This document shows positions 1-9,013 of a stretch of DNA of 10,815 nt, piece after piece. Position 1 is the stretch's first letter, and each line of letters opens with the position of its first letter. The notes under the pieces were generated by a model, which was not told the origin of the DNA, made no database searches, and saw only the letters and a list, made by a program, of their open reading frames with translations. Source of the DNA: Isohypsibius dastychi (lineage: Eukaryota; Tardigrada; Eutardigrada; Parachela; Isohypsibiidae); the NCBI GenBank assembly GCA_034696485.1, contig JAQIWT010001430.1, positions 1 through 10,815 of the forward strand, in the 5' to 3' direction. Position numbers and translations under genes: made by a program.

Positions 1-273
1 TTACCGCTATTAACCACTCTCCAAGAAAATATATGTACATAGCGGTCACTCTGAAGGTCAGTGTTAAAAAGCCTCCGAAAAAATCGAAGTCAGAGTTCAG
101 GTAAGTCATACTCGAGGAAACCGCGGTTTCTCAGATCATCCGTATATAACCATCATTCTACGAAATGTTTAAACTTAATCCAAAAACTAAACAGAGGCAG
201 CTTGCGATGCATTACGGTAGAGATATCGACGGTAACTAATTGGTATATCTTTGTCTACAGAGTCTTCACGTAC
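1..273 (-). other. Start of a transporter intron running off the left edge; no exon found
   Basis: After the GTACGTG donor at 273 the minus strand should continue with an exon starting Val-(Val)-Trp-x-Thr-Ala, the beginning of TM5 in SLC6 transporters. I searched all minus frames and saw only a weak candidate: a CTTCAG near position 40 followed one base out of phase by Val-Thr-Ala. Its downstream residues do not match the family, so I do not call an exon here. Confidence 0.5.
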
Positions 274-3200
274 CTTTCCGCTGCTTTTGACGCCCTTGAA
301 AAGTGCAAGGAACAGGCCAATATAGGTCAAGGCCAAGCACAGTACCAGTTGCCAGCGTGGTGCACCCAGACTATCAAAACTCGACGTCTCCTCAAGGCCC
401 AACACATGGTAGCTGCAAAACAACAATGAGCTGGTTCGAAAAAAGACCTGAGCAATACTTAAGCCCATGCAAGGTTAAGTTTGCACCATTATTATTCTAA
501 AAATCTCAAGATTGCAGCAGGCAACTTCTCGAACTGAATGCACCTTCCTGATGCAAGAAACTTGGTCGACCTCTCTGCTACGCAATAATCTTGAGGTTGA
601 GTTTCAGAACCCATTTCATCTTGGACAACTGGTCTGACTGTTCTCGGATTGACCAAACGATATTGTGTTCTCTCGGTTCAGTCTCAAGAACAATATTCTC
701 GATCATCGTGATTCACAGGCAAGTGGCTCAGGAAAGACATCTCTGAGGATTTACTGTTCTTCGAGTAGAATAACAGATTTGATGCGCCCACTGGACCATC
801 CGACATGCCATGAACTTCGGGAAACAAAAAAGCAAGTGGATATCAATGAGTGCAACGAAATAAGAAAGATATGCTGGTGTGTCATATCAAATTAGGAATC
901 GGGAGTCACAGGGATTAATCTAAGGTGATTTTTAATGTGACACACCGCTTGTTTTGTCCCTCCCCCCCCCGGAGGGGGGGGGGGCTTTACAGTTGTACAG
1001 CGTTTTGAGGCCCTGAAGCACACATGGAATGGCCGAGCCAAGAAACTTTTGGCCGCGGCCAAAAGTTTCTTGGCTTGGCCATTCCATGTATATCCAAAAG
1101 TACCTCTCCGCCAAAATTAAGAGCTAGTCTGCGCCCTATCGATTGACTGAGTGAACACGCCCAAGTGAACTCTTTAATTTGGTGGGAAAAAAGGTCTGGT
1201 GTGCAGAAGGTGGGGGACATGTTTCTTCGGGAAATATCGAGGGTTTATGGAGGATCAAAAGCCATCGATGACTTTTACAGGTATATTTTAAGCTTTGAAA
1301 TTTGCTGCTCTTGCCAAACAGAACACTGACTCCGGAGCTGTGTATGAACAAACCGACAGGAGCAGGTAAAGATCGAAAGAGTAAGATCGGTGGTTGACGA
1401 GGGAGCTCAAGTAAAGCCCTTGATCTGACATAGTATTGAGATCCAAGCAGCGTTTAAGGGGAATGGTTGATGACTGGGTTAAAAATTTCGGTGAGGAGCA
1501 GCCAGATCAGCAGCACTGAAAGTGACTGTGCGTCACACGAGCTTCTCTGTACGAGCAAGCCTAATTTGTATAGGGAGTTTTTAGACCACCGCATTTTATG
1601 GAATTCACACTGCATTATTGAACTATTGCGTATTGCATTATGTTTTTACCTTCGAAATATGTGCGGACTCGAAATCTGAAACCTCAGGTTCAGATATAAA
1701 TATCGCGAATCGCGATTCTTACCGGTGTATTTTACCCGGAACTCGTGCTGGATTCGTATTTTTTCTACAGAATTGTGTGCCGCATTAAAGCTTTTTAATA
1801 TATCACACAATTGTTTAAAGTAGCACACATTGTGTTAATGTAGCACACTAAATTAATCCCTGCGGAGTCATCCACTGAGTGAGACATAGTTTTGTCCACC
1901 TTGTTTACTCAGTCAGATACACCCCGATGAGGCCAAACCAGTTGTACCTATCAGTCGGACCTAGGCTTCCGTGGGACATGTTCGATGGCCGCTTACAGTA
2001 TGTCCGTGCTATAGTGATATATTTGATGTACAATAAATCAACTTCCACTCTCACTCCGCCGGTGTACCCGTCTCGTTGGCAAAACACATATCACACTGTA
2101 TTCTAAACCTCGCTTTTTCCCCCCGTGCTATTCCGAACATAAATCTTTCAAACACATATCTTATTCTCCACTTGCCAAGAACAACTCTGAATATTCCTAT
2201 CTTCTGGTCGATAGAGTTATTAGAAAGTAGCTTCATCATGCCTTTACGGTTTTATCCACCCACCCCAAAATTACTCATCGTGTCTTTAATACAACGATGA
2301 CTTACTCGAAATAATCCTGTGCGGGAGACCGCGAGAGATTCCGGGATGATATATTTCCATTCGTATCATTCAATCCACATAACGACGATGCCCACGTCCG
2401 ATTCTCACAAGAGCTCCACGGGAGCTCCGAATTCAGCGAGGCGAACAAATAAAAATATGACCATCCCAAAATATTGCTGCAAGAATTTCAGATGTCAATC
2501 CTGATGCAAAAAAATAGCTCCAAACCCACTTGTAATAAAAAGATGTGTACAAACTGACGAGCGCCGCGCAGAATCCAATTCCTAAAATCAGAAAAGCCAG
2601 ATATTTCACGGCCATCCGTGCCAGCTATTTTAAACGGAACCTTGGAAGAGCGGTGCTATTTGCGGCCATACTGTGATTGGACCTTGGCGATTATATTGTC
2701 CGATGAGCAATTCCAAATACAACAGAGGAACTGCTCCGACGATCAACATGAAGAAGTACGGTATAAGGAATGTTCCTAAAGCAAAACTTACCATACAAGC
2801 AGTATTCAAGAGAGCCTGTGGCATAGTGGTTGAAACGCGGCGGTGGCATACAGTACTCCTCTATACTGACAACATGAGCATGCAAATGCAAACTGAGCAA
2901 TATTATAAATGATGATTCAGTCGATGATGAATAATTTTTGAGCGACAAAATAGTAGCTTGCTCCCAGGGTAGGTATTCCGTTGATATTTTATGAAAGGAA
3001 CTAGATTGATTTTTTAAGATCTTTCTGAAGAATCTATCCCTAAAACCTGAACGAAATTGCTGCGCTAACTGTACCAGAAAAAAGGAAATCTCATCATTAA
3101 CCAGTCGCAGCAAACAAAAATTCCGTGTATCGTTGTTATAAACAAAAAGTTCCCGAGATTCTGTTCATTTTTGCGGTACAACCTCGCTGAATAACAGCAT

Positions 3201-3543
3201 CGTGAAATAATTTTTTCTAACCAAAGTTTGATGTTGGTGAACTTAATATATAAATACCTCCTCCATTTTTATATGCATAATAGGGGAAGCGCCAAACGGC
3301 GGCGAGATCAACGGCAAATCCGATAATACTGAGCAAAAAGTCCCAACCACTCGTCCATGTCTCACGTTCATCCTCATTCTCCCGTACTACTTCTTTCTTT
3401 AAATTCTCATTCAACAACTGAACAATATGATCATGATCCAAATTATCCCCATTAATATTCCCGCCATTAATCACATCCGGTGACGAGTTCTCATAAGCAA
3501 CACTCGATATCTCTCGCGACAAAGGCGAACATTCTTTATCCAT
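274..3543 (-). CDS. Monoamine-type SLC6 neurotransmitter:sodium symporter (dopamine transporter dat-1-like), 5' five exons, partial
   Basis: Plasma-membrane transporter that would use the Na+/Cl- gradient to take a monoamine back into neurons. Exons (minus strand): 3258-3543, 2641-2775, 2530-2581, 2306-2476, 274-412; 261 residues without a frame break. A hydrophilic N-terminus of about 65 residues is followed by TM1 with the family WRFPY block (residues 84-88), the NGGG motif, TM2 (97-118), a GQYNRQG intracellular loop, TM3 with YY at 156-157, and extracellular loop 2 with the conserved Cys pair (C181, C191) and four N-glycosylation sequons (N183, N194, N199, N204). TM4 ends in KGVKSSGK. Asp79 in TM1 marks monoamine rather than GABA or amino-acid carriers. 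PRWQL before TM4 and GLNDT in loop 2 resemble dopamine transporters, but a serotonin transporter (mod-5-like) is not excluded. Odd: residues 81-82 are Ala-Ala where the family normally has Gly-Asn. The donor after exon 5 (273-272) is sound, but no convincing TM5 exon is seen in 1-273, so the remaining eight helices should lie beyond the left edge. Confidence 0.9.
901..908. repeat. Left target-site duplication of the hAT-like element
   Basis: GGGAGTCA, directly abutting the left terminal inverted repeat. It matches CGGAGTCA at 1863-1870 in seven of eight positions. Confidence 0.7.
958..984. repeat. Poly-C / poly-G inverted block
   Basis: A C-tract with one T (958-970, ending in nine C) is followed without a spacer by a G-tract with one A (971-984, ending in eleven G). 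The two halves can pair as a very GC-rich hairpin, and each strand could also fold as a G-quadruplex or i-motif. It lies 36 bp inside the left half of the transposon. Such tracts are prone to polymerase slippage, so the exact length may be unreliable. Confidence 0.8.
1022..1089. repeat. 68-bp near-perfect palindrome
   Basis: Centred between 1055 and 1056 on GGCCGCGGCC, the two 34-base arms pair at 33 positions; the only mismatch is 1035 (G) against 1076 (T). There is no loop, so it can extrude a cruciform in DNA or form a long hairpin in the transporter pre-mRNA. It begins about 110 bp inside the left end of the transposon and is GC-rich compared with its surroundings. Confidence 0.92.
1771..1848. 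repeat. Subterminal GTGTG/CACAC repeats and hairpin of the transposon
   Basis: AATTGTGTG (1771-1779) pairs with CACACAATT (1804-1812). Two further GTAGCACAC copies (or close variants) follow at about 1820-1828 and 1840-1848, just before the right terminal repeat. At the left end a matching TGACACACC lies at 938-946. Clustered short subterminal repeats are typical transposase-binding arrays in hAT-type elements; that function is inferred. Confidence 0.6.
1863..1870. repeat. Right target-site duplication of the hAT-like element
   Basis: CGGAGTCA, directly after the right terminal inverted repeat, partner of 901-908. The single difference is at the first base. Confidence 0.7.
2776..3257 (-). 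other. Transporter intron 1 (482 bp)
   Basis: Donor GTATTT (3257-3252) follows the NGGG-coding end of exon 1. Acceptor TTTTGCTTTAG ends at 2776 and the junction G|GA restores glycine. I see no additional exon or structured element inside. Confidence 0.8.
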
Positions 3544-4469
3544 TATGAGTAATTGATAAAATTATCCATATTGAATACCACCGAGCAAAAATCATCAAAA
3601 GCCGACGTTTGAAGAAGAAAACGTAGAAAGAACGAATTGATTTTTGCAAAGCGCCGGAGATTTCAGAACAATCTGCCAGCCTGGAGCGACATTTAACTTG
3701 ACAATTTAAGCCCAAAATTACTATGACCACTTTGCCAATAAGGCTGACTTTTTTGCCATCGAGTAGCTTGCTTTCCAATTAATTCCACGGCGAAACTAAG
3801 ACAGGCAACAATTAGACACGCCGTACTTGTCCGTTTGACGGCTCGCGCGTTTCTTATGAGAAAAAAATTGCTGAGCCGGTCCGACTTGACGTGCCAAACT
3901 TTATGTCCTGTCATCACCTGATGAGCGACAATTAGTGCTTGTTGGAAAAAATGAAATGTGTGAACAATGGCGTGGTTCCGACAAGTTCATCAACGTCACT
4001 TTAAAAACAATAAATTATTCAGTTTGCGGCAGGTGTTGTCGAGCTCTTTGCGCTCGGTGTGTCTTAATCTTCGGACCACTTCGCAACCAGCTGAAAAAAT
4101 AATTCATCAAAATTTTCTAACATTTTTTTGCAAAAAACAATAAAAAATAATTCATATTTGCTCAATTTTTTAGAACGATTTAGAATGCGGAATTAAAAAG
4201 CGGTTCAAGCATCTGAATCGGTTGCCGGGAAAATCATCATTTTTACTTCGCCAGAACAAGGCGGCTTAAAAATAATGTCGAATAAAGCGCTTTATAATAT
4301 TGCATCACCATCGCCGCATAATCCTGTCCAAAAGCAAACATGTCACACTAGAATTACTGTCAAACTCTCGCTGTCTCTCTCGAACGCCCATAGAGAACGA
4401 AGCCGAAACCAACAAAAGCATTAAAGTAAGATAGAAATTCTCAAAAATAAAAGGGGATTCATTTAGAGT
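3544..4469. other. Intergenic region: lyase 3' side and transporter upstream region
   Basis: These 926 bp separate the lyase stop codon from the transporter start codon. No reading frame here resembles a protein I recognise. The transporter promoter should lie in its left part and the lyase 3' UTR at its right end. No canonical AATAAA is seen on the minus strand soon after the lyase stop. A TGACGTG half-site lies at 3887-3893 and an ACGTCA half-site at 3993-3998. Single six-base half-sites are expected by chance in a window this size. Confidence 0.6.
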
Positions 4470-7400
4470 CTACTTTTGCGCATCACCATTGTTGAATTTC
4501 CAAATGCGAGGTCGCGACGCCATATCCGCGACGAAAATGGACTTTCCATCTTCCGAAACAGCGATATCGTGTGGGGCGACAAATTCGACACCATCCGCTT
4601 CCGGGTTCCACGATTGGATGGAGTTTGTGGTCAGATCGATGCTGAAGATCTCCAGTGGCTTGTCTTCCAGTGAGAATCCAACTCCATTCACAGCGTACAG
4701 TTTGTTCACTGAAAGTCAAAACTCAGGTTTTAAAAAATAATTTGAAGATAAAAGGAACTGAGGAATTGAGAGTCGTCACGATTGCGTAAATGAGAATAAG
4801 GTGAGACAAACATTCAGAACTAAATCGCGGAAGAAACACAATGACGACTTGATGGAGCTGAACGTCAATAGGAATGGTGCAGTGAAAATAATTCTTTCGA
4901 ACTTATATGTGTCACTTAACAATGATACCTGACATCATACAGATCTTTACCACCGCTTAACCTTATGGATCATAAGGATCATAACTTCCAGTCATCATAT
5001 TAGTACTGTGTACTGCGTCAGGCTTATGTCGTATTTGGCAAAAGAGGTTCTCCACAAAGATAAAGATATCATTTTGTTGAACATTCTCTAATCATAGTTT
5101 CCACAGAAAAAAAACTTATGGTGCTAAGAGGCAAGACTTTGTACTACGATGTACTGTGATCTTATTGAAAACGGCGTACAACAATTGCATTTCCGTAAAA
5201 TGGACGATCTCGAGACTACCAGGTGCCATTCTACTACATTCACCACACAAAAGTTACAACACTATCTTTATGTTGGTTCAAATTACTGCATTGTCCAATT
5301 CCTGCAGTTTTGCACTCGCTAACTACTTACGACTGTCATATTGCGTTTCAGTTCGTGATAACATAGAATTTATAAACATTTACATTAAAATGCATCGTAT
5401 TTCCAGCTGATCGAAACAGGACTGGAAAGAGTTAGAGTTCTTGAATAATCTTCAGCGCAAGATATCACATAATTACCGAAAATCTGAATGAGCAAGTGAA
5501 CTAAAATTGGACCTGGAAATTTTCTGCTGCAAAAATGAGTTGAATTCTCCGATTAGCTCAAAATATTATTCATTTTTCAGAGTTTTGGAAAGCAAAAACC
5601 CGCCCCGCCCTTATAGTTATGGTTGTGCTTACGTTTTTCGTTGTAGCTGATGGCAAAAACTCGTGAGAGAGCAGAATGGGCCACTTGAGTAATGAACTGG
5701 CCGGCAGGGACGTCTTTCTGTGTTCCGGCGGAAAAGCACTGAATCTTCTCTTCCTCACGATTGGCAACACATAGCATATCATAAAGAGGAATGTAAGCTA
5801 GACTGTGGGGGATATTCAACGTGTCCATGGGGGCAGGAAATATGGAAGGATCAGCAGAGCGTCCAAATTCAGAAACATATTTGCCATCCGCAGAAAACTG
5901 GACGATTCGCGAATTGCAGTATCTAAAAACACATGAAACTCTCACAAGCAAAAAAACCGACAAAACCAACAATTTAATCAAACAGAAAATTTAGCTTTTC
6001 TCGGAAATTGGCCATTTTCGGAAAAAAATCGATTTCCGGTTCCGCAAAGAAAATTGAGTCTTCTTTCTCTTTCAATTAAATATAATTAAATTCTCTTTTA
6101 GTCTCACTATAATTTAAAACATCATACAGCGTCTTATGTAACCGTTGCGGAATCAGTAGTGTATTACACTGACTGTTAATAAATATTTTCGAAAAAATCA
6201 AAATTTCATCGCAAGAAACGAAAATTTTAATCTTTGTTTCAGATTCTTGTTTTCTTACCCATCTGATATGAAGATATTTCCGGTTGAGACAACAGCGACA
6301 TCAGTTGGCTTACAAAAGTGGTCACGACCTGCGCCGGGGATTCCAGCCTCGCCCAACTCCAAGCTGACCTCGAGAGTGATAGAATCCACTTTGAATACCT
6401 GAAAAATTGGGCATATTTTCGTATGAATTAATTGATCCGATTTTACAAATCAGTCATTCATAGCCGGGAGATGCTCTTAAATAATAACTTGTATATCTTT
6501 TTGTATATCTCCAGATCCAATTTGAAATCTCCGGCCGCACTGTTTTTGTTTTCTCTGCACTGGTTGGGAATGCATAATTCAGAAAGCAAAATCAAAAGAA
6601 AGAAAGCAAGCGGAAATGCTATTTCAGAACGACTTGCGTCATTGCAAAATTCAACAACAATACTGAATCCTCCTTCTTTTCTCGTTATTCCACGATTAGG
6701 ATCATTATTCGACAATCACAATAAGCGATTATACCTTATTAAAAAGTATTGATCAAACTGTAATGAAAAGTCCAGAAAAGGTCAACTGTGTTCGTAAATA
6801 AAATGTATCGCTGATTTCGAGGGAGTAATTGATTTCTGAGCATGAATTTTATTCACGAACAACTTGTTTTCAGATCGCTTACTTGATGAAGTGCAACATC
6901 AGTAATCCAGAAGCTGCCATCTTTCCCGATGAACAGTCCATGAGGCATGAAGAATCTGTAAGCGTAACAAAAGTTTCTTAATTCTGAGTGATACACGGCC
7001 CTGACAAAACATTTGATTATACGAGAAAATAAAAATGAAGTAAATATCTTTACGTTACCCTTCTTCTAGTGCTAGCTGTCCAAGGCTTTCGGAAGCAGTC
7101 ATCCATCGTGTCACCATTAACTCTGACCAAAACTTCATCAGTTTTTCTCCACGCGGAATTAAATTCCTCGGATTTAAATTTCTTGAAAGTCATAAAAATT
7201 GCTGCTTTTTTTAATACAAGATATTGGTTGTAGCAAACTCGTTCTCTAATTTCGTGCACACTGACGTCTGACAGAAGAACAGGTGAATGGCTGTGAGCCA
7301 CAAGTCTACATTCTCACTCCCAAGTTCAGTACAAACGTTATGACAAAGGGTCTTGCATCTTCCATTCCTATTTGTTCTATTTCGTTCGTACCGATTTCGA

Positions 7401-7863
7401 CCCCATTGATGACGTTCTTCTCCAGTCTCCGCATCCACTCCAACCAAAACATCAACTGGAATCGGCCCCAAATCGAAATCCTGATACACATTCGACTCAT
7501 TGAAGGTCCTGAAAAATCACCGCGTTCAGTTTTACTGATAAAACTATTTCATGGAGGTAGACTAACCCTTCTCGCCATTGATTGGGTCCACGATGAAGAT
7601 AGAAAAGTTCGCCATTTGGGTGAATAGCCAGACTGCTCACATCCCCAAAATCCCCCTGCAACGGCCACGCTGAGTTCCCAGTCTGCACTGTTTCCGGTTC
7701 CTGGAAGCAAAACTTGAATTTTGAACATAAAAATTGAGAACTTTTTCACCTGAACATAATCGTTTTCTGGTTGGAATCCATTCTTGAATTCCTGGCCATC
7801 TTTCACCGCTGATATGGAGGAGATGACAGCCAGAATAAAGGTCAAGGTGGAAAAAGCTACCAT
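4470..7863 (-). CDS. pgal-1: Secreted peptidylglycine alpha-amidating lyase (PAL), seven exons, complete
   Basis: Cleaves peptidyl-alpha-hydroxyglycine to an amidated peptide plus glyoxylate, the second step of neuropeptide amidation, in the lumen of secretory vesicles. Exons (minus): 7750-7863, 7567-7700, 7392-7508, 6883-6955, 6259-6398, 5633-5922, 4470-4708; 1107 bp, 368 residues, all phases consistent. A hydrophobic signal peptide (about residues 1-19) precedes an NHL-type beta-propeller. By alignment with mammalian PAM the active-site Arg (R75, in HRG), Zn-ligand His residues (H127 in PHGL, H232 in PHSL, H336 in PHDI), catalytic Tyr (Y194 in GYCNSR), R248 and D337 are present, as are both disulfide pairs (C175/C195, C244/C255). 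There is no monooxygenase domain and no C-terminal membrane segment, so it is a soluble stand-alone lyase like nematode pgal-1. Odd: Ala334 replaces the usual Met before PHD. An in-frame ATG 30 bp upstream (7893) would spoil the signal peptide; the 7863 start is preferred. Confidence 0.95.
4709..5632 (-). other. Lyase intron 6 (924 bp)
   Basis: Donor GTAAGC (5632-5627) and acceptor TTTCAG ending at 4709 join C|TG (Leu) between ISYNEK and NKLYAVNG, which matches the family without a gap. No missing exon is therefore needed. The interior is AT-rich, and short open frames on either strand have no recognisable content. Confidence 0.75.
5923..6258 (-). other. Lyase intron 5 (336 bp)
   Basis: Donor GTAAGAAAAC at 6258, acceptor TTTTTAG ending at 5923. 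The junction GG|A rebuilds the glycine of the DGYCNSR active-site motif. It is AT-rich and holds nothing further I can support. Confidence 0.8.
6402..6882 (-). other. Lyase intron 4, open on both strands (481 bp with splice sites)
   Basis: The intron spans 6399-6882, between DVALHQ and VFKVDS, which are contiguous in the family. Reading frames of 106 codons (plus, 6432-6752) and 85 codons (minus, 6458-6715) overlap inside it. Neither resembles a known protein, and both are read as chance. Confidence 0.7.
6956..7391 (-). other. Lyase intron 3 (436 bp)
   Basis: Donor GTACGAACG at 7391, acceptor GCTTACAG ending at 6956. The CG|A junction encodes Arg between GRN and FFMPHGL. A TGACGT half-site occurs at 7262-7267. 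No exon is missing in this part of the propeller. Confidence 0.75.
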
Positions 7864-7868
7864 ATTGT

Positions 7869-7878
7869 CTTTGAAAAG
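7869..7878 (-). promoter_or_regulatory. Possible spliced-leader acceptor before the lyase start
   Basis: The minus strand reads CTTTTCAAAG five bases before the ATG at 7863. It resembles the TTTTCAG trans-splice acceptor of nematodes, although the AA before the final AG makes it imperfect. If used, it would remove the in-frame ATG at 7893 and leave 7863 as the only start. This is inference from position and sequence. Confidence 0.3.
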
Positions 7879-8073
7879 TGTCGAATAGATCAAGACGTCC
7901 TACGTTGTAGATCAGATGAGGTATTTTCTCAATGAAGCGACGTGTGATCGATAGAGGAGCACAAGTTGAGGGATGCCGAGTCGATCGATAAAAGGGATGG
8001 GAGCCAGCCACAAGCGGTGCACTAAAGTCCTGGTTGAATGAAGAATTTACCCGACCTGCGTCAATGGAATCTC

Positions 8074-8081
8074 TGACGTCA
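8074..8081. promoter_or_regulatory. Perfect palindromic CRE (TGACGTCA) upstream of the lyase gene
   Basis: The full eight-base consensus bound by CREB/ATF-type bZIP dimers is present 211 bp upstream of the lyase ATG. A random eight-base match would be expected about 0.17 times on a sequence this long. The neighbouring upstream gene encodes a bZIP whose relatives bind CRE-like and UPR-element sites. Actual occupancy is inferred. Confidence 0.5.
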
Positions 8082-9013
8082 CAAAGTCACAGATTTGCTA
8101 CATATGAACTGTTCAGGTGATCACAAGTCCATTCAGAGTTAGGACAAATTTGCGGAATATGGATGACCTTTTCAGGGATTCGGAGTACGGTACTCGCACA
8201 TTAGCAGATGAAGCATTGTGGGTACTTCTTTTCAGGTGGATAGGCAACCTGGGAAAAAGTGGTAAAAAAATCCGCCCGGCGAGATCGATTTTGTTGAATA
8301 AAACAGAATTATACCCGTCTTCACAAAATCTGAAAGCCTGTTCAATCTCTGAATTTCCGTTCCCAGAAGAACGGCGAGAACAAAAGAATATACCAGAATA
8401 GTTTTCGGCTAATTTTTTCTACTGATATCAATCGCAATAAATGGCCTTTGCCCACTTGGGTTTTTGCGTGCTGTGCTGCCTTCAGTTAATTCTCATGAGC
8501 TACCGTTCATGTGACAGCTTTTCAACGATGGGTACCCATGGATCGTAGATCTGGGGAAATAATGCTGTTAATACTGGAGAATCTTCCGAAATAAAAATAA
8601 ACATTCCCTCTGCCAGCGCAGAGAATTTCGATCACGCTAAAATCCCGCGATATAAAGTATTTTGATAATTCAAACTCCTTCATTTTTGTCGCAAAATAAC
8701 AGGAATACAAAATGGTCTCGTGATCCTGATCATTATCAGATGGATAATCGCACCGCACAACCTTGAACGGCCAAACTGTCGAGTATATATTATGTTGATG
8801 ATTAATAAGCACACCAGAGTGAAAACAACGCAACTATAACGTAATCCTGAGAAGAGATACAATTCTGTGAAGAAATCTTGACCGGAAGTGAAGCTTAGCC
8901 GTATTGTACAAAAAAAGGTAAGAAAGCGATCCAATCATCCTCAACCTAACAAATGCTCAATAATTCATGCAGCCTCATTCAAAGCTTTTTGTGAAGAAAA
9001 AAAAAGAACAAAA

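Larger units (their letters stand above)
909..1862. mobile_element. Non-autonomous hAT-like DNA transposon (MITE-type), 954 bp
   Basis: The ends are inverted repeats: 909-922 reads CAGGGATTAATCTA and the reverse complement of 1849-1862 reads CAGGGATTAATTTA, 13 of 14 identical. Immediately outside are 8-bp direct repeats, GGGAGTCA (901-908) and CGGAGTCA (1863-1870), 7 of 8 identical. A CAGGG terminus with an 8-bp target duplication is the established signature of the hAT superfamily. No open frame resembles a transposase, so the element would depend on an enzyme made elsewhere. It carries GTGTG-type subterminal repeats, a poly-C/poly-G block and a large internal palindrome. The mismatches in the target duplication suggest an old insertion. 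It sits inside an intron and does not interrupt coding sequence. Confidence 0.78.
413..2305 (-). other. Transporter intron 4 (1893 bp), enlarged by a transposon
   Basis: Donor GTAAGTC (2305-2299) and acceptor TTGTTTTGCAG ending at 413 join codon GA|C, giving an uninterrupted loop 2 to TM4 sequence (…QDYF-D-YHVLGL). The other introns of this gene are 482, 59 and 53 bp. About half of the excess is a MITE-like element at 909-1862. In the flanks 413-900 and 1871-2305 I see no exon, RNA gene or repeat I can support. Confidence 0.8.
7864..9013. other. Intergenic region: bZIP 3' side and lyase promoter region
   Basis: These 1150 bp separate the bZIP stop codon from the lyase start codon. Its right end should hold the bZIP 3' UTR; no canonical AATAAA is seen on the minus strand close to the stop. 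Its left end should hold the lyase promoter, including a perfect CRE at 8074-8081. Open frames at 8117-8401 (plus) and 8522-8934 (minus) show no domain, exon structure or family resemblance. Confidence 0.6.

Noticed and set aside
1-40. Candidate TM5 exon of the transporter beginning Val-Thr-Ala
   Set aside because: The only acceptor (CTTCAG) puts this frame out of phase with the exon 5 donor, and the following residues do not fit the SLC6 TM5 pattern.
876-946. Inverted repeat GGTGTGTCA (876-884) / TGACACACC (938-946) spanning the left transposon boundary
   Set aside because: One arm lies outside the element as defined by terminal repeats and target duplication, so it probably pairs by chance. 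It is not used to move the boundary.
932-1351. Several open frames across the palindrome and poly-C/poly-G region
   Set aside because: They read through low-complexity and inverted-repeat DNA of the transposon. None resembles a transposase.
1707-1718. 12-bp palindrome GAATCGCGATTC inside the transposon
   Set aside because: It is short and has no supporting context; palindromes of this size are unremarkable within a repeat-rich element.
3887-3893. TGACGTG, a UPR-element-like half-site upstream of the transporter
   Set aside because: TGACGT half-sites are expected several times by chance in a window this size, counting both strands. It is not called as a separate regulatory site.
6432-6752. 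106-codon plus and 85-codon minus frames inside lyase intron 4
   Set aside because: No recognisable domain, no splice or start context, and the family alignment is continuous across the intron (DVALHQ to VFK). They are read as chance open frames.
8117-8401. 94-codon plus-strand frame upstream of the lyase promoter
   Set aside because: There is no recognisable product, and TTTTCAG-like stretches inside it lead to no supported exon chain.
8522-8934. Overlapping minus frames between the lyase and bZIP genes, one with a hydrophobic stretch
   Set aside because: Two competing frames with no family similarity, no partner exons and no codon pattern like the real genes nearby. Not enough to call a gene.
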